Below, piece after piece: positions 5,790 through 13,090 of a stretch of 15,075 nucleotides of DNA. Position 1 is the stretch's first letter, and every line of letters begins with the position of its first letter. The notes beneath the pieces are model-generated. The model was given only the letters and a program-made list of their open reading frames with translations. It did not search any database and had not been told where the DNA came from. This DNA is from RGIG4140 sp045635565 (GTDB lineage Bacteria > Pseudomonadota > Alphaproteobacteria > CAAHEQ01 > UBA3637), in assembly GCA_045635565.1 (NCBI GenBank), contig JAZTVX010000046.1, positions 1 to 15,075 of the forward strand, read 5' to 3'. A program made the position numbers and the translations under genes.

Positions 5790-8172
5790 CATCTAATGCG
5801 TTTTGTTGAATAAAGTCACGACGTGGTTCAACAACATCACCCATTAAACACGAAAAGACTTGTTCGGCTTCATCTTGATGTGTGATTTTAACCTGTAACA
5901 AACGGCGAGCATTCGGATCAAGTGTTGTTTCCCACAGTTGTTCCGGATTCATTTCACCCAATCCTTTGTATCGGTTGATGGCAATCCCTTTTTTCGCTGT
6001 TTTAAAAATGGCTTCTGCCAATGAAACAGGGTCGTGAATTTCATGCGTACCGTCTTTTGTTTGCAAAATAGACGGTTGTGCATAAAATTCCTTCAAATCT
6101 GTTGCCATTTCATTGAGTTTGCGTGCTTCCCCACAAGACAACAATGTTTGGTCAATGACATGGCGTTCCGTAACGCCTCGTAATGTTCTTTCCAAAATAA
6201 AAGACCCATCTGCCAATGTTTCACAACGCCAACCCCGTTCGTATTCCGGTTCAATCGCATCCAATCGTTCGGCAAAATCAGAATCACAAACGGCACCTTG
6301 TTCAAATAATCCTTGAACAGCCATTTGACCAACAATACGAGCCGGCAATCTGTTTGACATACCTAAAATCAAATTACGGGCAACACGAGCCTGCTCCACT
6401 CGAGCAACCAAGTCTGCACCAGCAATTTGTTCCCCGTTTTTACCAACCAAAACAGCATCGGTTGTGCCAACTTGAATTAGGTATTCTTCCATGGCTTTAT
6501 CATCTTTTAAATAAATTTCCGAATTACCTCGTTTAGCCCGATACAATGGTGGTTGTGCAATATAAACATACCCTTTTTCAATAACTTCAGGCATTTGACG
6601 GAAGAAGAATGTTAATAATAATGTACGAATATGAGCCCCGTCAACATCAGCATCGGTCATGATAATGATTTTATGGTAACGGATTTTATCAATATTGAAA
6701 TCATCTCGCCCGATACCTGTTCCCAATGCCGTCACAATTGTGCCGATTTCGGCCGACGATAACATTTTGTCAAACCGAGCCCGTTCCACATTCAAAATTT
6801 TACCTCGTAATGGTAAAATGGCCTGATGAGCCCTATCCCGACCTTGTTTGGCAGAACCACCGGCAGAATCCCCTTCAACGATAAAAACTTCGGAATCAGC
6901 CGGATCTTTACTTTGGCAATCAGCCAATTTTCCAGGTAAGGAGGCCATATCCAAAGCCCCTTTCCGACGGGTTAATTCCCGAGCCTTACGAGCCGCTTCA
7001 CGAGCCGCTGCTGCTTCAACGACTTTTCCGATGATTTTACGGGCTTCGGCAGGATGTTCTTCAAACCATTGCTCTAATTTATCTCCAACAATCCCTTCCA
7101 CAACCGGACGGACTTCCGATGAAACCAATTTATCTTTTGTCTGTGATGAAAATTTCGGGTCAGGCACTTTAACAGATAAAACAACAGTCAATCCTTCACG
7201 CATGTCTTCACCGGATAAATCAACCTTTTCTTTTTTCGTTAAACCCGAACTCATTGCATAATTGTTAATTGTACGGGTTAAGGCTGCTCGTAATCCCGCC
7301 AAATGTGTTCCACCATCACGTTGTGGAATGTTGTTCGTAAAACAAAGACATGTTTCATGATAACCGTCTGTCCATTCAAAAGCGGCTTCAACCGTGATGC
7401 CATCTTTTTCCCCACTTAAATCAAACGGGGCTTCATGTAATGAATTTTTGGACCGATTTAGGTATTTAACAAATTCCAAAATACCACCCTCATAATGCAA
7501 AACAACCGTACGAGGTTCACTAGACCGATTATCCGTTAAATGAATGCAAACACCCGAATTTAAGAAAGCCAATTCCCGAATACGGTGTTCCAATGTTTCA
7601 AAACTAAATTCCGTTGAAGAAAATGTTTCTTTAGACGGATGGAAAGTAACCATTGTTCCATGTCGACCGGGGGTATCTTTGACCACTTTTAACGGTTCAA
7701 CCGTATTGCCGTTTTCAAAACGGACAAAATGTTCCTTATCATTACGCCATATTCGTAACTCCAACCAATCCGACAACGCATTGACAACAGAAACACCCAC
7801 CCCATGTAAACCACCGGATACTTTATAGGAATTGTTATCAAATTTACCACCGGCATGCAGTTGTGTCATAATCACTTCAGCAGCCGAAATACCTTCTGTT
7901 TTATGAATGTCCGTCGGCATACCCCGACCGTTATCCACAACAGAAACCGACCCGTCGGCATTTAAAACCACATCAACCTGCGTACAATATCCGGCCAAGG
8001 CTTCATCAATTGAATTATCTAACACTTCATAGACCATATGGTGTAACCCGGTACCGTCATCAGTATCACCGATATACATCCCCGGTCGTTTGCGAACGGC
8101 ATCCAACCCTTTTAATACTTTAATCGAATCTGCATTGTACTGTGTTTCTGCGATTTTCATTTCTTCTGTCAT
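5770..8172 (-). CDS. gyrB: DNA gyrase subunit B
   Basis: This 800-residue protein is the ATPase subunit of DNA gyrase, which introduces negative supercoils as GyrA2B2. The GHKL ATPase domain comes first, with EVLDNSIDEALAG (49-61; catalytic E49, Mg-binding N53), D80 in VVDNGRGMP and GGLHGVGVS (120-128). The transducer follows, with the ATP-contacting lysine in QTKDK (K346). The TOPRIM domain has EGDSAGG (433-439, E433) and DADVDG (507-512). The extra segment between TOPRIM and the tail (about 540-730) is the Gram-negative GyrB insertion, and the tail motif NRYKGLGEMNPEQLW (733-747) contacts GyrA. Length is normal (E. coli 804). The gene starts ten bases after recF, and its AAGGGAAG ribosome site overlaps the recF stop. 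ParE is excluded by length and the insertion. Confidence 0.98.
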   Translation of the reverse strand: MTEEMKIAETQYNADSIKVLKGLDAVRKRPGMYIGDTDDGTGLHHMVYEVLDNSIDEALAGYCTQVDVVLNADGSVSVVDNGRGMPTDIHKTEGISAAEVIMTQLHAGGKFDNNSYKVSGGLHGVGVSVVNALSDWLELRIWRNDKEHFVRFENGNTVEPLKVVKDTPGRHGTMVTFHPSKETFSSTEFSFETLEHRIRELAFLNSGVCIHLTDNRSSEPRTVVLHYEGGILEFVKYLNRSKNSLHEAPFDLSGEKDGITVEAAFEWTDGYHETCLCFTNNIPQRDGGTHLAGLRAALTRTINNYAMSSGLTKKEKVDLSGEDMREGLTVVLSVKVPDPKFSSQTKDKLVSSEVRPVVEGIVGDKLEQWFEEHPAEARKIIGKVVEAAAAREAARKARELTRRKGALDMASLPGKLADCQSKDPADSEVFIVEGDSAGGSAKQGRDRAHQAILPLRGKILNVERARFDKMLSSAEIGTIVTALGTGIGRDDFNIDKIRYHKIIIMTDADVDGAHIRTLLLTFFFRQMPEVIEKGYVYIAQPPLYRAKRGNSEIYLKDDKAMEEYLIQVGTTDAVLVGKNGEQIAGADLVARVEQARVARNLILGMSNRLPARIVGQMAVQGLFEQGAVCDSDFAERLDAIEPEYERGWRCETLADGSFILERTLRGVTERHVIDQTLLSCGEARKLNEMATDLKEFYAQPSILQTKDGTHEIHDPVSLAEAIFKTAKKGIAINRYKGLGEMNPEQLWETTLDPNARRLLQVKITHQDEAEQVFSCLMGDVVEPRRDFIQQNALDVANLDI

Positions 8173-8182
8173 TTTTCTTCCC

Positions 8183-9355
8183 TTATGCTACATTTTGTGA
8201 ACTTAAATTGGATTCATGCACATCAAAAAATTGTGCTTTATTAGCTAAATAAACAAAATTTTCACTGTCTGTCCCTGTCATCCATACTTGTGTTGGTAAA
8301 TCAGACAAAATATCAAATAAAATATGACGACGGTTTGAATCCAAATGAGCCGTCACTTCATCCAACAATAATAACGGGCAAACACCTTGTTCCTGTAATT
8401 GGGTTTTCATTTCTGCTAAAATAATTGATAACAACAACGCCTTTTGTTCCCCCGTGGAACATAAAGCAGCATCAATTCCTTTTTGAGAATGAATCACTTT
8501 AAAGTCCGCCGTATGAGGTCCGGCAATATTGCCGCCATCTGCATAAATTTTACGCATGCGTTTGAGTGATGATGCAAAATCTTCTTCTGCCTGCAATGCA
8601 CTTTTGATAAGTAAACTTTGTTCAACAACACCTGTCAATACCACGTCCGGTGTCGGAAATGCCGATGAAATGGGTTGTGACAAATAACGACCGATACGGT
8701 CAATCACATCAATGCGTGAAGCGGCAATAGCAACACCATATGTTGCCATTTGCATTTCCAATCCACTTAACCATCTGTCATCAAAACGCCCTTCTCGTAA
8801 CAAACAACTCCATTGTTTGAAAGCATTATTGTATTCCGTTAAACGAGTGGCATGCGTTGCATCAAAAGCCTGTACCAATCTATCCAAAAACCGACGACGT
8901 GCCTGTGGATCACCACAAAACAATCTGTCCTGTGCCGGTGTCAACCATAAACAACGTAAAATCCGTCCTAAATCACTTTGCTTGGACGTATTTTTTCCAT
9001 CAATGCGAATTTGTCGTCGTTCCGAACCGTCCACCGTGCCTGTGCCGATTTGATACTGTCCATCTTTATTTTGAATTTGAGCCGACACACTCCACCGTTC
9101 AGGCAATTGCATGATTTCAGCATTGTATAACGCTTCAGGATTTGACCGACGACCGACATCACTTAATCGAGCCGAACGCAACCCTTTCCCTGCTGTTAAA
9201 AAAGAAACAGCCTCCAAAACATTTGTTTTGCCGGCACCGTTATGTCCCGTCAACACAACGGGAACGAACGATTCGTCTAATTTCATATCCAAATAAGCGT
9301 ATGACCGAAAATTCGTCAAACGCAAATTCAAAAGTCCTGTTTTGGAAAACGACAT
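8183..9355 (-). CDS. recF: DNA replication and repair protein RecF
   Basis: RecF is an ABC/SMC-like ATPase that, with RecO and RecR, helps load RecA at gapped DNA and stalled forks. The 390-residue product shows the Walker A motif GHNGAGKT (37-44), the internal family segment WLTPAQDRLF (137-146) followed by GDPQARRRFLDRL, the ABC signature STGEQK (300-305) and Walker B LLLLDEV (328-334) with D332 and E333. Length is a little above E. coli RecF. It lies between dnaN (13-base gap) and gyrB (10-base gap) in one operon; GGAG stands before the ATG. All key residues are present, so it should be active. Confidence 0.97.
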   Translation of the reverse strand: MSFSKTGLLNLRLTNFRSYAYLDMKLDESFVPVVLTGHNGAGKTNVLEAVSFLTAGKGLRSARLSDVGRRSNPEALYNAEIMQLPERWSVSAQIQNKDGQYQIGTGTVDGSERRQIRIDGKNTSKQSDLGRILRCLWLTPAQDRLFCGDPQARRRFLDRLVQAFDATHATRLTEYNNAFKQWSCLLREGRFDDRWLSGLEMQMATYGVAIAASRIDVIDRIGRYLSQPISSAFPTPDVVLTGVVEQSLLIKSALQAEEDFASSLKRMRKIYADGGNIAGPHTADFKVIHSQKGIDAALCSTGEQKALLLSIILAEMKTQLQEQGVCPLLLLDEVTAHLDSNRRHILFDILSDLPTQVWMTGTDSENFVYLANKAQFFDVHESNLSSQNVA

Positions 9356-9368
9356 TCAAACTCCGTTT

Positions 9369-10484
9369 TTAAACACGCATCGGCATCAAAACGTATAAAG
9401 CGTTATCATCAGCCTCATCCTGCAAAATAACGGGAGAAGCACTGTCTTGTAAATACATTTGAACCGTTTCACTTTTAACCTGACCTAAAATATCCAATAA
9501 ATACCGATAATTAAATCCGATTTCAACCGGTTCGCCATCATAAACGGCATCCATTTCGTCTTCGGCAGAACCCTCGTCAACGGAAGCGGCAAAAACCTGC
9601 AACAATCCATTACTTAATGATAACTTAATACCCCGTGATTTTTCAGAAACAACAGATACCCGTTCAATCACGTCCGATAATGTTTCAGCATGGGCCTGTA
9701 ATTTTTTATCATTATTCATCGGAATGACTTTTTCATAATCCGGATATGTTCCATCAATTAAACGGGAAGATAACACGATATCACCCAACGAAAAACGAAT
9801 CTGATTGGCCGATAAAGAAACTTGAACCACACCATCCGTTTCAGCGGCTAATTTAGATAATTCGTTAATGGTTTTGCGTGGAATAATGACCCCCGGCATA
9901 CCTTCTGCCCCATCGGGTAATTGAATACCGGCACAAGCCAAACGATGCCCATCTGTTGCAACGGCTGTCAATTTGGATTCTTCCCCTTTTTTTTCGTGCA
10001 TATAAATACCGTTTAAATTGTAACGTGTTTCTTCCATTGAAACGGCGAAACCTGTTTTGGCAATCAAATCAACCATATCTTTTGCTTCAACAGTAAAAGA
10101 AAAAGGCGTATCTTCTACCATCATAGATGGGAAACCATCTGCCGGTAATGTTGATAAAGCAAATTTAGACCGACCGGATACCAACGAAACTTGACCCGTT
10201 TCTTCCACGTAAGCCATCTGTAACTGTGACCCTTCGGGCAATTTTTTCACAATGTCGTATAACTTGTGTGCCGGAATAGTCACCGAACCTTGTGTTTCCA
10301 CACCGGCAGGCAGTTTTTCCACGATTTCGATTTCGTTGTCCGTTGCACGCAAAGAAACTTCATCCCCTTGTGTTTCAATCAAAACATTTGATAAAACAGG
10401 TATCGTTTGCCGTCTTTCGACAACACTTTGAATATGTGATAATGCTTTTAATAATAATCCCCGTTCAATAGTCAACTTCATCAT
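9369..10484 (-). CDS. dnaN: DNA polymerase III beta subunit (sliding clamp)
   Basis: The 371-residue product is the ring-shaped processivity clamp that tethers DNA polymerase III and many repair proteins to DNA. The N-terminus (MKLTIERGLLLKAL), PVLSNVLIE (about 29-37), the ATDNEIEI segment and the C-terminal YVLMPMRV are characteristic, and length is normal. Two adjacent ATG codons begin the frame; AAGGA lies six bases before the first, which I keep, although family members often begin at the second (10479-10481). It is the first gene of dnaN-recF-gyrB and is divergent from the Lon-type gene. dnaA, often next to dnaN, is not present here. Confidence 0.97.
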   Translation of the reverse strand: MMKLTIERGLLLKALSHIQSVVERRQTIPVLSNVLIETQGDEVSLRATDNEIEIVEKLPAGVETQGSVTIPAHKLYDIVKKLPEGSQLQMAYVEETGQVSLVSGRSKFALSTLPADGFPSMMVEDTPFSFTVEAKDMVDLIAKTGFAVSMEETRYNLNGIYMHEKKGEESKLTAVATDGHRLACAGIQLPDGAEGMPGVIIPRKTINELSKLAAETDGVVQVSLSANQIRFSLGDIVLSSRLIDGTYPDYEKVIPMNNDKKLQAHAETLSDVIERVSVVSEKSRGIKLSLSNGLLQVFAASVDEGSAEDEMDAVYDGEPVEIGFNYRYLLDILGQVKSETVQMYLQDSASPVILQDEADDNALYVLMPMRV

Positions 10485-10659
10485 AATTTTTCCTTTTCTT
10501 GTTACAAGTGACGTTAATTTTTTCTTTTAACACTATAAAATATTTTTTCAAAAAAAGACACAAAAAAATGCATCTTCCAGACTTTTTTTATTTATTTGTA
10601 GCAACCCTCTTTTTTTTTGAAAAAAATAAGTGTATAAAAGGTGTCAAACGGAGAAAAAA
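10485..10659. promoter_or_regulatory. Divergent intergenic region between dnaN and the Lon-type protease
   Basis: This 175-base A/T-rich spacer must hold the promoters of both flanking genes. On the minus strand a TATAGT -10-like word (10532-10537) is present but has only weak -35 candidates. On the plus strand TATAAA (10633-10638) could be a -10 box for the protease gene. No DnaA-box cluster is seen, so it does not look like the replication origin. Confidence 0.45.
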
Positions 10660-13047
10660 ATGAACAAATACGAATTAACACCCGAACAAATCTATACGAA
10701 AAGTCTTCTCACGGACGATGACATTGCGTCTTTGGAAAAAAACAGTCCCATTTTAGGGCAAGATACAGCATTGGAAGCCATTAATTTCGGCATTCAGATG
10801 AAAGCTAACGGATATAATATTTTTTGTACAGGTCCTAAAGGGGTTGGTCGAACGGTATTGACCATTCAAACAGTCAAGGAATATGCCTCTAAACAAAAAA
10901 CACCTGACGATTGGTGTTTCGTGCATAATTTTGAAACACCCCATCAACCGATTGCCGTTAATTTTCCGGCAGGGAATGGTAAAACATTCGTAAAAGACAT
11001 CAAAAAAATGGTATCGGCACTTAAAATCATGTTGCCGGCATTGTTTAATGATGAAACGTACCGTATTCAATTAGCACACATTGACCAACAATGCCGTCAG
11101 GCCAAAGAAAAATATTTCAGTGAACTGGAAAATATTGTTGAAACGGAAAACGTCACGCTTATGCGTATGCCAGCCGGCGTTGCTGTTGCTCCCGTTAAGA
11201 ACGGAAAAGTGTTAACACCTAAAACGTTTAACAAACTCCCTAAAGAAGAACGCAAAGATATTTTAGGGCAACTCAATGCCGCACAGGAACGGCTGGAAAA
11301 CACAATTAAAGATATGCCCAATTGGGAAGCCTCTCAACAGCAGATTTTGGAACAACTGCACACTGAAATGGCTGAAAAAGTATTAAAAACAATTATCAAT
11401 CCCGTTCGCAAAACATATGCAAAATCAAGTGTTATCACTACTTATTTAGATGCGATTAAACAAGATATTTTGGATAACATTGCTTTTTTTGCCGTTCAAC
11501 CCAATGAAAACAACATTGAATTGATTACGGAACAATTATCGGAATTATGGGCTCGTTACACGGTGAATTTGTTTGTATCACACAAAAATAATTCGGGTGC
11601 TCCCGTTATCCACTTGAATCACCCGACACTTTCCAATTTAGTTGGTAAAATCGAACGCCAACAACATTTAGGTTCTCTTATTTCCGATTTTTCCATGATA
11701 CGCTCCGGGGCACTTCATCAAGCCAATGGGGGCTATTTAATCATCGAAGCCCGTGAATTGTTTGAAAATGAATATGTATGGAATGCGTTAAAACGGTCAT
11801 TGTTTTCCAAAGAAATTAAAATGGAATCCGGAACGGATGATAACTCTATTTCGGGGGTTGTATCGTTAATGCCGGCTGTAATTCCATTATCCGTGAAAGT
11901 GATTTTAATCGGGGAAGCCGGTTTGTATTACATGTTGATGGAACGAGATGACGAATTTGGGGAATTATTTAAGATTCAATCCCGTTTTGCCGAAAAAATG
12001 GAACGAACACATGATACGGAACGGATTTATGCTCAAATCTTGGTTAATTTTGCTCGTCATGAGAAGTTAAAACCCTTTTCTAATAATGCCATTCGTCGCA
12101 CATTGGAATACGCCTCCCGTTTATCAGGTGATTGTTATCATTTAAGCACGTTCATGACACATGTAAATGATTTAATGCGAGAATCGGCTTTTTTTGCTAC
12201 ACAAGCCAAGTCGAAAAAGGTTGAACCATGCCATATTGAAGAAGCGTTGCAAGCCAAGCGTAAACGGTCAGGAGCCATGCAACAAGAAATTTTAGATATG
12301 GTTGAACGAGGCACAATTGCCATTGAAACATCGGGGCAACGGGTCGGGCAGTTAAACGCATTGGTTGTACATAGTTACGGGTCATTTTCGTTTGGTCGTC
12401 CCAATCGGGTTACATGTCAGGTACGCATGGGTCATGGTGATTTGATTGACGTTGAACGGGAAGTTGAACTTGGGGGTGCATTGCATTCAAAAGGGGTATT
12501 GATTTTATCATCATTTTTAGCAGCCCGCTTTTCCAAGGGGACACCATTATCATTGGATGCCAGTTTGGTTTTTGAACAATCTTATTCGGAATTAGACGGA
12601 GATTCTGCTTCTTCCACGGAATTATACTGTTTATTATCAGCCATTGGGGATATACCACTCAATCAATCGATTGCAGTTACGGGTTCGGTCAACCAGTTAG
12701 GTCAGGTTCAAGCCGTTGGTGCTGTCAATGATAAGATAGAAGGATATTTTACAGTCTGTAAAAAGCAAGGCTTAACAGGGAAACAAGGCGTTATTATTCC
12801 ACAAAGTACCGTTCATAATTTGATGTTATCAACAGATGTTGTTCAAGCCGTTCAAGAAGGGTTATTTCACATTTATGCTGTCCGTACGATTGATGAAGGC
12901 ATGGAAATTTTAACCGGTAAAAAAGCCGGTAAACCAGATAAGGACGGTCAATACCCTGCTACCAGCATTAACGGTATTATCGCTCGTCGATTAGATGAAT
13001 TTTTCAAAAAATCACAAGAACATAATTCGAAATCAAAAAATGATTAA
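10660..13047 (+). CDS. Lon-family AAA+ ATP-dependent protease (AAA_32/Lon_C type)
   Basis: This 795-residue protein belongs to the Lon-like group that pairs an AAA_32-type ATPase with a Lon C-terminal peptidase domain, distinct from classical LonA (no N-terminal LON substrate domain). The P-loop is GPKGVGRT (58-65), with Arg where Lys is usual. A long helical insertion follows (about 120-300), then a Walker B-like GGYLIIEA (357-364) and the second half of the AAA module. The peptidase domain (about 550-760) carries the Ser in DGDSAS (S649) and the Lys in VNDKIEG (K692), the catalytic dyad. The ATG at 10660 follows GGAG at six bases; a GTG at 10630 would add ten residues without support. It likely degrades damaged or regulatory proteins in the cytoplasm. 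Related proteins include E. coli YcbZ (LonH). Confidence 0.92.
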   Translation: MNKYELTPEQIYTKSLLTDDDIASLEKNSPILGQDTALEAINFGIQMKANGYNIFCTGPKGVGRTVLTIQTVKEYASKQKTPDDWCFVHNFETPHQPIAVNFPAGNGKTFVKDIKKMVSALKIMLPALFNDETYRIQLAHIDQQCRQAKEKYFSELENIVETENVTLMRMPAGVAVAPVKNGKVLTPKTFNKLPKEERKDILGQLNAAQERLENTIKDMPNWEASQQQILEQLHTEMAEKVLKTIINPVRKTYAKSSVITTYLDAIKQDILDNIAFFAVQPNENNIELITEQLSELWARYTVNLFVSHKNNSGAPVIHLNHPTLSNLVGKIERQQHLGSLISDFSMIRSGALHQANGGYLIIEARELFENEYVWNALKRSLFSKEIKMESGTDDNSISGVVSLMPAVIPLSVKVILIGEAGLYYMLMERDDEFGELFKIQSRFAEKMERTHDTERIYAQILVNFARHEKLKPFSNNAIRRTLEYASRLSGDCYHLSTFMTHVNDLMRESAFFATQAKSKKVEPCHIEEALQAKRKRSGAMQQEILDMVERGTIAIETSGQRVGQLNALVVHSYGSFSFGRPNRVTCQVRMGHGDLIDVEREVELGGALHSKGVLILSSFLAARFSKGTPLSLDASLVFEQSYSELDGDSASSTELYCLLSAIGDIPLNQSIAVTGSVNQLGQVQAVGAVNDKIEGYFTVCKKQGLTGKQGVIIPQSTVHNLMLSTDVVQAVQEGLFHIYAVRTIDEGMEILTGKKAGKPDKDGQYPATSINGIIARRLDEFFKKSQEHNSKSKND

Positions 13048-13090
13048 GTAAATATCATGTTCGGGCTTATGGTACTTTCCGTGCGTATAA

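Noticed and set aside
6848..7261. 137-residue plus-strand frame inside gyrB
   Set aside because: Antisense shadow of the conserved TOPRIM-region coding sequence of gyrB.
10485..10629. Replication origin next to dnaN
   Set aside because: No cluster of TTATNCACA-type boxes and no dnaA; A/T richness alone is usual for this genome.
10630..10659. GTG start that would lengthen the Lon-type protease by ten residues
   Set aside because: No ribosome site before it, whereas GGAG lies six bases before the ATG at 10660.
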